DNA of 43,074 bases, taken from assembly GCA_028817795.1 (NCBI GenBank), contig JAPPOU010000095.1, positions 1 through 43,074 on the forward strand, read 5' to 3'. Below, one piece after another: positions 26,071-33,800 of this stretch. The DNA comes from Alphaproteobacteria bacterium. Lineage in GTDB: Bacteria; Pseudomonadota; Alphaproteobacteria; Micavibrionales; UBA2020. A model generated the notes under the pieces. It had not been told where the DNA came from and did no database searches. It was given only the letters and a program-made list of their open reading frames with translations. A program made the translations under genes and the position numbers. Within the stretch, counting starts at the first letter, position 1. Each line of letters begins with the position of its first letter.

Positions 26071-27060
26071 CTACCCCACACTCTTCCTTCCAAAATCATG
26101 CGTCGCCTCTATCTGGCGTATCGTACCGGTTTTTGAGCGCATGATGATGGAGTGCGTTTGCGCGCCGCCAGCAAAGCGGCGGACACCTTTTAGCATGGCG
26201 CCGTCTGTCACGCCCGTCGCAGCGAACATCACATCGCCCGATGCCAGATCGTAAAGGCCGTATTTTTTATCCAGCGCCGTCACGCCCCATTTCGCGGCGC
26301 GGGCACGTTCATCGTCGTTGCGGAACAAGAGCCGTCCCTGCATAAACCCGCCGGTGCAGCGCAGCGCTGCCGCCGCCAAAACCCCTTCGGGCGCGCCGCC
26401 TGATCCTATGTACATATCAACACCGCTACCCGGCTGCGCCGTTGCGATCACGCCCGACACATCACCATCGGGGATCAGCGTGATGCGCGCCCCCGCTGCC
26501 CGCACATCGGCAATCAATTTTTCATGGCGCGGACGATCAAGGATACAAACCACAAGCTCGCTGACAGAAACGTTTTTCGCCTTCGCAAGACGCGCAAGGT
26601 TTTCTGCGGGCGCAAGGTCGATATCAAGCCCCGCATCAACGCCTGCCGCAATTTTATCCATGTACACATCCGGCGCGTTTAAAAACCCGCCCTGTTCCGC
26701 CATCGCAATCACGGCCAACGCGTTAGGGCCACCCTTGGCCGTGATGGTTGTGCCCTCCAAAGGGTCCAGCGCGATATCGAACGCAGGGCCGCTGCCCGCG
26801 CCTACTTTCTCGCCGATATAGAGCATGGGGGCTTCATCGCGCTCCCCTTCGCCAATCACCACCGTGCCGTCAATGGCAAGGGAGGCCAGCGCGTTGCGCA
26901 TCGCATCCACCGCCGCCTGGTCCGCCGCCTTTTCATCCCCCCGCCCCATCAGCAACGATGCCGCCAGCGCCGCCGCCTCCGTCACGCGGACAAGATCGAG
27001 GGCAAGGTTACGATCGGGCGTAAAGGCGGGATAGGGGGTATTCTTCAAAGGTTGTGCCAT
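26071..27060 (-). CDS. glpX: Fructose-1,6-bisphosphatase class II
   Basis: A 329-residue GlpX-type phosphatase converting fructose-1,6-bisphosphate to fructose-6-phosphate in gluconeogenesis. The metal and phosphate site is visible as GTVVIGEGERDEAPMLYIGE and DPLEGTTITAKGGPNALAV. Further family segments are DRPRHEKLI, IGSGGAPEGVLAAAALRC and the GVTDGAMLKGVRR loop. Length fits the Escherichia coli enzyme (336). ATG 27060 follows AAGGAGACC. It has no partner on its strand: the nearest minus-strand gene upstream is the frameshifted pilin-like sequence, 88 bases away. Confidence 0.96.
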   Translation of the reverse strand: MAQPLKNTPYPAFTPDRNLALDLVRVTEAAALAASLLMGRGDEKAADQAAVDAMRNALASLAIDGTVVIGEGERDEAPMLYIGEKVGAGSGPAFDIALDPLEGTTITAKGGPNALAVIAMAEQGGFLNAPDVYMDKIAAGVDAGLDIDLAPAENLARLAKAKNVSVSELVVCILDRPRHEKLIADVRAAGARITLIPDGDVSGVIATAQPGSGVDMYIGSGGAPEGVLAAAALRCTGGFMQGRLLFRNDDERARAAKWGVTALDKKYGLYDLASGDVMFAATGVTDGAMLKGVRRFAGGAQTHSIIMRSKTGTIRQIEATHDFGRKSVG

Positions 27061-27148
27061 GGCGGTCTCCTTGATTGTCAGCAAAAATGCGGGGTGTCCT
27101 AAATATACCGTTTTCCTGCTCTATATGCCAGCCATGCAAAAACCAGCA

Positions 27149-27986
27149 TCACGGCGGATTTCGCATGTTAAAATAATAAAGAATGTTCACGTTTGTGGGG
27201 GTATCAGCGCCATCCCAAACAAAATCGACTTCAAAACATCCCAGATACCCGTCACCACATGCAAATGCCGAATCCGTACCCGCAATAGGGTTCACATCGC
27301 AGTCTACACCGGGGGAGCTTGCAAACGCGCCCGCGAATCCTTGCGTAATGTCAAAAGCATCGTCCGTACTGGTGGGGATCGTTGTTACATTGTTAATCTG
27401 CCTGTTCACGGCAAGGCATGTTGCATCATTGACGTATCCCGCAATCATGTGAACTGCGTAATCTGTCGACGCGGTATGCCCGGCAATACCAAAGTCAAGG
27501 TTCATATGCCTGTTAAAAATATATTCGCCATAGGTTCCCATGGCTGCAAAGCCGGTATCCATCAAGCTTGCGGGCGGGGATTGATACGTCACGCCACCGC
27601 CCGCAGGATCAAAAACATGACAGGTGTTATCCGCAGGCGCAGATGGATTGACGTACCAGGCAACCGGCGCGCCTTCATAAGATATTTGCTGCTTGGTGCA
27701 TCCTGTCAAAAGCAGGCGGTTCACTGCTGCGCCCACCTGCCCCATATAGGAAACAGCACGCGAAATATCCAGTTGCAGCGTTTCTTTATCAATGCTGCCA
27801 CTGCCCCGCCCCGATTGCGTGACGGCATAAGACAAGGCCGCAAAAAGAGCGACCGTTCAAGATCAAAAAAAGGACATTCCCGCCTTCCTTGTGAAGACAG
27901 CTTTGACCTTGCTTTTGCGATTCTTTGTCGTCTGCGAAGATATCCAACAGCCGTTGACCTGAATGATGAAACTTAAAATCTGCCAA
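27149..27986 (-). pseudogene. Frameshifted pilin-like or pseudopilin-like gene
   Basis: The 3' frame (27149-27835) encodes ~228 residues beginning ALSYAVTQSGRGSGSIDKET, and is Cys-, Gly- and Asn-rich with an extracellular character. Translating further upstream in that frame gives VALFAALSYAVTQ and then a stop. The hydrophobic start of the same helix (KEGGNVLFLIL) appears in a different minus-strand frame across 27861-27890. Together they would give a pilin-like N-terminal helix (GNVLFLIL + VALFAALSYAV), broken by an indel at about 27851-27860. The true start is unclear; the upstream frame opens at a TTG at 27986. It could be a decayed gene or a sequencing or assembly error. Confidence 0.6.
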
Positions 27987-28091
27987 ATGCCGTTAACCCC
28001 TCTTTGCAAGGCTTATACTTTTCCATGATCTTGTTCTTTTTTCAATGGCTATAGCTTATGTTATGTAAATAAACAAGAGGGCGCACGATTG

Positions 28092-28120
28092 TTGACATAA
28101 CCAATAAATAGGTTTACACT
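28092..28120 (+). promoter_or_regulatory. Promoter of the tandem ankyrin-like genes
   Basis: TTGACA (28092-28097), a 17-base spacer and TACACT (28115-28120). The first gene starts 45 bases downstream. The -35 is identical to those of the other two ankyrin units, and TTGACATAA is shared with the one at 31925 over nine bases. The rest of 27987-28164 is AT-rich and otherwise featureless. Confidence 0.65.
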
Positions 28121-28164
28121 CCATAAACTCTATTCATAACTAAAAAACAGAGAAGTTATTCACT

Positions 28165-28944
28165 ATGAAAAAATCATTTTCAAAAGCTGCGGGCCACCCC
28201 ACACAAAGAGACCTCAACGAGGCCCTCTTGAGTGCCGCCATTGGCAGAGGACTTTCCTCCGCCTATGCCGCCAGAAAGGTCAAGACGCTTTTAAAGCAAG
28301 GCGCGAATCCGCTGTGGAAAATCCCCGGAACAGATAGCACGACACTGGCCCTTTCTGTCGGCTACATCAGGGGCTACCAAAAAAGCAAACCCGCACATTT
28401 GCGCACTGATTTTATTTTGATCGATGCAGCCAAAGGACGCCGGGGCAGCAAACAAGCAAAATCCGAAGCCCTGCATGATGCCATTTACGCAGAAGACCAG
28501 CCCCTTGTTGAAAAGCTGGTGACGGCAGGCGCGGATATTAACTTTCCAAAACCGGATACACGGCCCTATATACACCACCGCTGTAGGCCACCGGTATTCA
28601 CACCACTCGACCTTGCTGTAGAGATCGGCAACCGGCAAGCCACCCGCCTGCTGCTGAGCAAAAATGCCCTTGGCTCTCTTACAACGTCACGCGATGATAA
28701 AGTGATGCAGCATATGCTTAAAACCTATAAAAACACCGGCAAAGTTATCAGCGCCACAGAGCTGGGCCAGATGGAAGATCAGGAAAAACGTGTGCAGGCC
28801 AGACAGGCTGCAAAAGCCAAGAGTGAGCGCGCCCGCAAAAAAGAACACACCGCAGGAAAAATCGTGGCGCCCGACCTTGCGTGGGATATCAACAAACAGC
28901 GTAAAGGCCGGGAAGTTACTATCAAAATCAAGCTGACGCCCTGA
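28165..28944 (+). CDS. Ankyrin-like protein 2 (tandem paralogue A)
   Basis: A 259-residue protein with degenerate ankyrin units: one near residues 40-60 (KTLLKQGANPLWK), one at ~110-135 (LHDAIYAEDQPLVEKLVTAG), one at ~150-172 (FTPLDLAVEIGNRQATRLL). A helical, highly basic C-terminal segment (QARQAAKAKSERARKKEHTA) and a short beta end follow. There is no export signal. It is clearly paralogous to the next gene, sharing the LLKxGAxPLWK, KLVTAGAD, TPLDxA and TGxV segments in the same order. ATG 28165 is close behind the promoter at 28092. Fifteen bases separate it from its paralogue, so the pair is co-transcribed. Confidence 0.87.
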   Translation: MKKSFSKAAGHPTQRDLNEALLSAAIGRGLSSAYAARKVKTLLKQGANPLWKIPGTDSTTLALSVGYIRGYQKSKPAHLRTDFILIDAAKGRRGSKQAKSEALHDAIYAEDQPLVEKLVTAGADINFPKPDTRPYIHHRCRPPVFTPLDLAVEIGNRQATRLLLSKNALGSLTTSRDDKVMQHMLKTYKNTGKVISATELGQMEDQEKRVQARQAAKAKSERARKKEHTAGKIVAPDLAWDINKQRKGREVTIKIKLTP

Positions 28945-28959
28945 AAAAAGGAAAAGAAA

Positions 28960-29691
28960 ATGCCAAAACAAAAACCTTCAAAAGAAGAGCTTAATGAAGA
29001 ACTCTTCATCGCCGCATGTCTGCAAACATACGCAGAGACCAACGGAGACTCCAGCGTCAAACAGCTCCTTAAAATGGGCGCTGACCCACTGTGGAAAAGT
29101 GAAAATGGAGACACTGCGCTGCAACAGATAGCAAGATATAGATTCGACCTAACAGCCAGACAGCGCGCCCTGACTGATGGAGCCATCGTTTCTGCAGTCA
29201 GCGGCAACCCGCACGCAAAAGACGACCTTACAAAAGCCCTTTACACAGCCGTGCGCTATGAAGATGTGCCGCTTATAAAAAAGCTGGTGACAGCGGGCGC
29301 TGATATGAACGCATTTGAGCCACAACAAATGCGCTACCGCGCCCCAAAAGAAAGAGTGACCCCTTTGGATGTGGCCCTATTGAACTACAAACCTAACGCA
29401 GCGCGCACCCTGCTCAAACTAGGGGCCGAGCATTCCGTATACATACCACCGCCTGGTCTGGAAACACGGCTGCCCGCCCGCTATGCCATGAGCAAATTGC
29501 TATGGACCCACAAAAGAACGGGCCGCGTTATGAGCACAAACAAAATAAACGAAGCTTTTAACGGCGCAGCAGACAGGCAAGCAGAAGAAAATCGACGCCG
29601 CCGTGCCAGTGAGCAAAGAGTCAAAGCTGCCGTACAAAAGAACCTTCGTCGCTATAAGCCCAATTGGTCCTTCACCTCAGGATTGCTATAA
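28960..29691 (+). CDS. Ankyrin-like protein 3 (tandem paralogue B)
   Basis: A 243-residue paralogue of the preceding protein. The corresponding text is LKMGADPLWKSENGDTAL (residues ~38-55), LYTAVRYEDVPLIKKLVTAG (~91-110), VTPLDVALLNYKPNAARTLL (~129-148) and LLWTHKRTGRVMS. The C-terminal third is again basic and helical (EENRRRRASEQRVKAAVQKN). GGAAAAG precedes ATG 28960. Identity with paralogue A is partial, so the duplication is not recent. It is followed, on the same strand, by the flagellar fliQ gene after 77 bases. Confidence 0.87.
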   Translation: MPKQKPSKEELNEELFIAACLQTYAETNGDSSVKQLLKMGADPLWKSENGDTALQQIARYRFDLTARQRALTDGAIVSAVSGNPHAKDDLTKALYTAVRYEDVPLIKKLVTAGADMNAFEPQQMRYRAPKERVTPLDVALLNYKPNAARTLLKLGAEHSVYIPPPGLETRLPARYAMSKLLWTHKRTGRVMSTNKINEAFNGAADRQAEENRRRRASEQRVKAAVQKNLRRYKPNWSFTSGLL

Positions 29692-29768
29692 TATCGCTGT
29701 GATGCGAACACACCGTAGATAATCCCGCATTTGGTTGTTATAATCGTCCCCTGAAAGGGAGCGATGCC

Positions 29769-30035
29769 ATGACCGAAGCCGAAATTATCGATTTTGCCCG
29801 CGAGGCCGTTGTGCTCAGCATCAAAGTCTCTGCGCCGATCATGATTATCGGGCTGGTCGTGGGCGTGGCCATCGCGCTGGTGCAAGCCTTAACGCAGATA
29901 CAGGAAATGACGCTGGCCTTCGTGCCCAAAATCATCGCCACCTTTGCAGGCATCTTCCTTTTGTTTCCCACCATGATGAAGATACTTGGCGCCTTCATGG
30001 AAAAAATCGCAGACAAGATCGTCAACATAGGATAA
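29769..30035 (+). CDS. fliQ: Flagellar export apparatus protein FliQ
   Basis: An 88-residue two-helix membrane protein of the flagellar type III export gate, assembling with FliP and FliR. The usual length (~89) and text are present: an N-terminal acidic stretch (MTEAEIIDFAREAVVL), TM1 around APIMIIGLVVGVAIALVQAL and the conserved TQIQEMTLAFVPKI, then TM2. AAGGGAG lies before the ATG. Ten bases separate it from fliR. fliP is not in the window, so the set is split relative to the common fliPQR order. Confidence 0.95.
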   Translation: MTEAEIIDFAREAVVLSIKVSAPIMIIGLVVGVAIALVQALTQIQEMTLAFVPKIIATFAGIFLLFPTMMKILGAFMEKIADKIVNIG

Positions 30036-30045
30036 AGCCAGACGG

Positions 30046-30819
30046 ATGCAGTCCCTCCTTGCCGATATTGTAACGTCAAACATTTATGCCTTCCTGCTGA
30101 TCTTTGCGCGCTTTGGTGCAGCGGTGCTGATTATGCCCGGCATTGGTGACAGTTTTGTTTCCCCCAACATCCGGCTGTATTTCGCGCTGGGGTTCAGCTT
30201 CGTGCTCACGCCATTCCTCACGCCGCTTTTGCCGCCCATGCCCACAGCCGCGCTGCCACTGGGTTTCCTGATTATGACGGAGCTGGTCACGGGTATTTTT
30301 ATCGGCACTGTCATGCGTATTATGATCGGCGCTTTGGATACGGCGGGTTCCGTCATCTCGATCCAAACAGGTTTTGCCAACGCCATGCTGTTTAACCCGG
30401 TGTCATCATCACAAGGCTCGCTGGTGGGCGCGCTTTATTCCATGATGGGCGTCACGCTGATGCTGGTGGCCGACCTGCACCACCAAATGATTGCCGCCAT
30501 CGTTGAAAGCTATGCCATGTTCGCAGCGGACAGCGCTATACCGGACGCCGGGTCCATGGGGCAGGTCATCACGAGCATGGTGTCTTTATCGTTCAAAACA
30601 GGGGTGCAAATCGCCATCCCCTTCCTGATCGTGGGACTTATCATGCAGGCCGGGTTTGGTATTCTGGGGCGGTTGATGCCGCAATTGCAAATCTTCTTCC
30701 TCGCCCTGCCCGCGCAGATTTTGCTTTGCCTTATTATTCTGTCCGCAACAATCTCGGCAGGCGCGATGTTCTGGCTGGCGCAATATAACGACGTGATCGT
30801 CAGTTCGTTTTTGGAGTAA
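30046..30819 (+). CDS. fliR: Flagellar export apparatus protein FliR
   Basis: A 257-residue inner-membrane protein of the flagellar export gate with about six membrane helices. Family text is clear: FARFGAAVLIMPGIGDSFVS near the N-terminus, LVTGIFIGTVMRIMIGALDT in the middle, and IGRLMPQ-like GILGRLMPQLQIFFLALPAQ near the C-terminus. It sits between fliQ and flhB on the same strand with gaps of 10 and 3 bases, so the three are one operon. The length matches typical FliR (~255-260). Confidence 0.95.
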   Translation: MQSLLADIVTSNIYAFLLIFARFGAAVLIMPGIGDSFVSPNIRLYFALGFSFVLTPFLTPLLPPMPTAALPLGFLIMTELVTGIFIGTVMRIMIGALDTAGSVISIQTGFANAMLFNPVSSSQGSLVGALYSMMGVTLMLVADLHHQMIAAIVESYAMFAADSAIPDAGSMGQVITSMVSLSFKTGVQIAIPFLIVGLIMQAGFGILGRLMPQLQIFFLALPAQILLCLIILSATISAGAMFWLAQYNDVIVSSFLE

Positions 30820-30822
30820 GAC

Positions 30823-31899
30823 ATGGCCGAAGACGACAATACAGATAAGAGCCAGAAGACCGAGGAACCCACCGCCCGAAAACTGGAAGAGGCGCGAAAA
30901 AAGGGGCAGGTCGTCTATAGCCGTGAGATTAATAATCTGGCCGTCCTTTTTGCCGTTGCCGTCTTGACTGTCATGCTGGCCCCTTCCGTCATGACACAGC
31001 TGAAAGACGCACTGGCGCAATTCCTTGCCATGCCGCACGCCATGCCCGTCGAAAGTTCCGGCATTGGCAACACGCTGGCGGGGCTGTTTTTAAAAATCGC
31101 GGGAATACTGGCGTTGCCGCTGCTGTTATTGCTGGCGGCGGGATTTTTCTCCGGCTTTTTGCAGATCGGCCCCCTGTTCACGACGGAACCGATAAAGCCG
31201 GATATCTCGAAAATATCCATCATTAAAGGCTTTGGCCGCCTATTCTCCGGTAAATCCATCGCGGAACTCGTCAAAGGTATTTTAAAACTGGTGGTCATAT
31301 CTATCGTCGGCCTGATGGTGTTGCGTCCCTATTTCGACGGCGCAGAACATTTTGTGGGCCTTGATTTTGGGCAAGCAATGTTTGACCTGCAAACCATGTT
31401 CGTCAAGTTGATGATCGCTGTTCTCTCCATCCTGTTCGTGGTGGCCATACTGGATTACATTTACCAGCGCTATGCCTTCATGGAACAAATGCGCATGAGC
31501 AAGCAGGAAATAAAAGACGAATTTAAACAGACAGAGGGTGATCCACACGTCAAGGCCCGCCTGAAACAATTGCGCGAGCAACGTGCACGGCAAAGAATGA
31601 TACAGGCCGTGCCGGAATCAGACGTCGTCATCACCAACCCCACGCATTTCGCTGTTGCATTGAAATACAGCGCCGCAGACATGCCCGCTCCTGTCATGGT
31701 CGCAAAGGGCGTAGATACGGTTGCCGAGAAAATAAAAGAAGTCGCCAAGGAACACGACGTGCCCATCGTCGAAAACGCCCCCCTGACCCGCGCCCTGTTC
31801 GATGCCATGGATATTGACGACGCAATCCCGCAGGAACACTGGAAAGCAGTGGCAGAGGTTATTTCCTATGCCTTTAAACTTAAGGGCAAAAAGGTTTGA
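30823..31899 (+). CDS. flhB: Flagellar export switch protein FlhB
   Basis: A 358-residue FlhB that controls the substrate switch from rod/hook to filament export. The N-terminal SQKTEEPTARKLEEARKKGQ is diagnostic. Four membrane helices occupy residues ~30-215, followed by the cytoplasmic domain. The self-cleavage site NPTH is intact at residues 272-275 (VVITNPTHFAVALKY), and the downstream DVPIVENAPLTRALF is typical. It ends the fliQ-fliR-flhB operon. An imperfect stem AGGTT(T)GATA/TATCAACCT overlaps its stop codon at about 31891-31909; a function is not established. Ankyrin gene 4 follows 103 bases later. Confidence 0.96.
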   Translation: MAEDDNTDKSQKTEEPTARKLEEARKKGQVVYSREINNLAVLFAVAVLTVMLAPSVMTQLKDALAQFLAMPHAMPVESSGIGNTLAGLFLKIAGILALPLLLLLAAGFFSGFLQIGPLFTTEPIKPDISKISIIKGFGRLFSGKSIAELVKGILKLVVISIVGLMVLRPYFDGAEHFVGLDFGQAMFDLQTMFVKLMIAVLSILFVVAILDYIYQRYAFMEQMRMSKQEIKDEFKQTEGDPHVKARLKQLREQRARQRMIQAVPESDVVITNPTHFAVALKYSAADMPAPVMVAKGVDTVAEKIKEVAKEHDVPIVENAPLTRALFDAMDIDDAIPQEHWKAVAEVISYAFKLKGKKV

Positions 31900-31924
31900 T
31901 ATATCAACCTCATACCCCAATATA

Positions 31925-31953
31925 TTGACATAATAATAGAGACTTGCTAGGCT
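31925..31953 (+). promoter_or_regulatory. Promoter of ankyrin gene 4
   Basis: TTGACA (31925-31930), a 17-base spacer and TAGGCT (31948-31953), ~50 bases before the start codon. The -10 is weaker than in the other two ankyrin units, but the -35 and spacing are identical. Confidence 0.55.
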
Positions 31954-32002
31954 TTACCCGATATCAATCACGCTTCATCGGCATAAAGGGCATGTCAAAA
32001 AC

Positions 32003-32611
32003 ATGGCAGAAAACATCGCCAAAAACGACGCAGAACGAAACGGAAATTATCTGCTGCAAGCCGTGCAAAAATCACGGCATGAGTTTGATGAAAAACTGTG
32101 CCTGAACCTGATAGATGCGGGCGCAGACGTCAATGTGGTGACCTGTGCCGATATTACACCGCTTATGTATGCGGCAAGCAACGGGTATGCAAACATTATC
32201 CCCACCCTTATCGAACATGGCACAAAGATTGACGCACAGGATGATACGGGCACAACAGCCCTTGGCTATGCAACGAAAGACCAGCGCCCTGATGTTATCC
32301 TTATGCTGCTGGAGCGTGGCGCCAATACCGAGATTAAATGTAAAAAAGGCATGACAGCGCTTATGCTGGCTGTAGCCTGCGGCCATACTGATATCGCCCG
32401 GATTCTTATTGAGAATGGCGCAAACACAAAGGCAAAAGACAACGGCAACAACAGGGTGTATGATGTTGCCATCAAGAACAATCAACCCGACATCGCAGAA
32501 ATGATACGACAGCACGAAGTCAAAAAAACTTTCCGTGCCGCCGCAGAAAAAGGCACAGCTCAAAAAAGGAAAATTTTACGCCCGACACCTGCCCGACAAA
32601 CAATGCCGTAA
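32003..32611 (+). CDS. Ankyrin-repeat protein 4
   Basis: A 202-residue ankyrin protein with a partial N-terminal unit (LCLNLIDAGADVNVVT) and about four full repeats: ITPLMYAASNGYANIIPTLI, TGTTALGYATKDQRPDVILM, KGMTALMLAVACGHTDIARI and a degenerate last one. It is related to ankyrin protein 1: both begin M(P/A)EN, share the CLxLIxxGAD segment, and end in the same basic tail (here FRAAAEKGTAQKRKILRPTP). There is no signal peptide or membrane segment. ATG 32003 is the only sensible start, with GGGCAT upstream. It converges with the CorC-like gene, 7 bases apart. Confidence 0.92.
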   Translation: MAENIAKNDAERNGNYLLQAVQKSRHEFDEKLCLNLIDAGADVNVVTCADITPLMYAASNGYANIIPTLIEHGTKIDAQDDTGTTALGYATKDQRPDVILMLLERGANTEIKCKKGMTALMLAVACGHTDIARILIENGANTKAKDNGNNRVYDVAIKNNQPDIAEMIRQHEVKKTFRAAAEKGTAQKRKILRPTPARQTMP

Positions 32612-32618
32612 TCTCTTT

Positions 32619-33686
32619 TTACTTAGAATCCAAAATACTATCCGGATCAACGCCAATCGCCTGCATCCGCGCGCGCCAAAGCTTTTGCGCATGGGCCTGC
32701 ATGTCTTCCACGGTATCTTGCTCGTCAATAATCTCGAACCCGATCAGGGTCTCCACCACATCTTCCAGCGTCACCAAACCCTGTAGCGTGCCGTATTCAT
32801 TAACCAGTATCGCCATATGGCTTCTTTCGTGCAGCAAGCGGTCGAACACGTCAGAAACGGTCAGCGTATCGGGCAAAATTCTGACATCGCGGCGCATTTC
32901 AGACAGGCGCGTGTCAAATTCATCCCGCGCCTGCGCCATCAGCATATCTGTTTTCAAAACGTATCCCGTCACCTGATCCGGCGTTGTCTCATACATCAAA
33001 ATGCGCGAGAACGGTTTTTCCGAGTACTGCGTAAAAAATGCCTGCACCGCCATGTCCTGCTGCACCGAAAACACAACCGCCCGTGGCGTCATGATGCTGC
33101 GGACAGATATCTTGTGCAGCTTCATAAGATTGGCGACGATTTTATAATCCTTGGTGTCTAAAACCCCCTCTTTAGCCCCAATTTCCGCCATTGCCGTTAT
33201 TTCATCACGGCTAAAGGTAAAGGCACTGGCCCCGGTGCGCGACAACAACCGTGTCAGTTTTTCAGACAACCAGACAACAGGCAGCAGAAAAAGGGTTAAC
33301 CCCCAAATCAACCTGCCGAACAGCGGCGCCAAAGACTGCCAATAGGTCGCGCCCAGCGTTTTTGGAATAATCTCGGAAAACACGAGAATAAAAAAGGTTA
33401 AAACTCCTGATGTAATGCCCAAAGATTCACTACCGAACAATACCGAAGCCTGCGCCCCCACACCCGCCGCGCCCACAGTATGAGCGACAGTATTGGCCGC
33501 CAGAATAGCAGCCAAGGGGCGGTCAAGATTGTTTTGCAAACGGTTTAAGACCGCCGCGCTCTTTTTATCCGTACGCTCCAGCGCCTTGGTATAGGATGGA
33601 CGCACAGACAGCAACACCGCCTCGGCAACCGAGCAGAAAAAAGAAACGCCAATGGCCAACAGGAAATAAAAAAGAAGCAGAGTCAT
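32619..33686 (-). CDS. CNNM/CorC-like DUF21-CBS membrane protein
   Basis: A 355-residue protein with a DUF21 (CNNM) transmembrane domain of three or four helices (residues ~1-160; AAILAANTVAHTVGA and FSEIIPKTLGATYW are typical). A CBS-domain pair follows (RSIMTPRAVVFSVQQDM and MAILVNEYGTLQGLVTLEDV). It lacks the CorC/HlyC C-terminal transporter-associated domain that many relatives have; it ends ~50 residues after the second CBS. Such proteins are linked to magnesium or cobalt efflux. The ATG at 33686 is divergent from the cckA gene, and the shared control region is ~115 bases. Confidence 0.9.
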   Translation of the reverse strand: MTLLLFYFLLAIGVSFFCSVAEAVLLSVRPSYTKALERTDKKSAAVLNRLQNNLDRPLAAILAANTVAHTVGAAGVGAQASVLFGSESLGITSGVLTFFILVFSEIIPKTLGATYWQSLAPLFGRLIWGLTLFLLPVVWLSEKLTRLLSRTGASAFTFSRDEITAMAEIGAKEGVLDTKDYKIVANLMKLHKISVRSIMTPRAVVFSVQQDMAVQAFFTQYSEKPFSRILMYETTPDQVTGYVLKTDMLMAQARDEFDTRLSEMRRDVRILPDTLTVSDVFDRLLHERSHMAILVNEYGTLQGLVTLEDVVETLIGFEIIDEQDTVEDMQAHAQKLWRARMQAIGVDPDSILDSK

Positions 33687-33800
33687 TTCGCCTTGTTATA
33701 CCTTTTGTTCCCGTATGATGGCAAGCACAGCGCGTTCACCATCGCTGGTATTCTGCCTGGTTTCCCGCTAGAATCATCCCCGGCAGGGAGTGGCAAAGCT

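Noticed and set aside
29720..29768. TATAAT-like sequence at about 29739 before fliQ
   Set aside because: No acceptable -35 at the proper distance, and flagellar genes often use other sigma factors.
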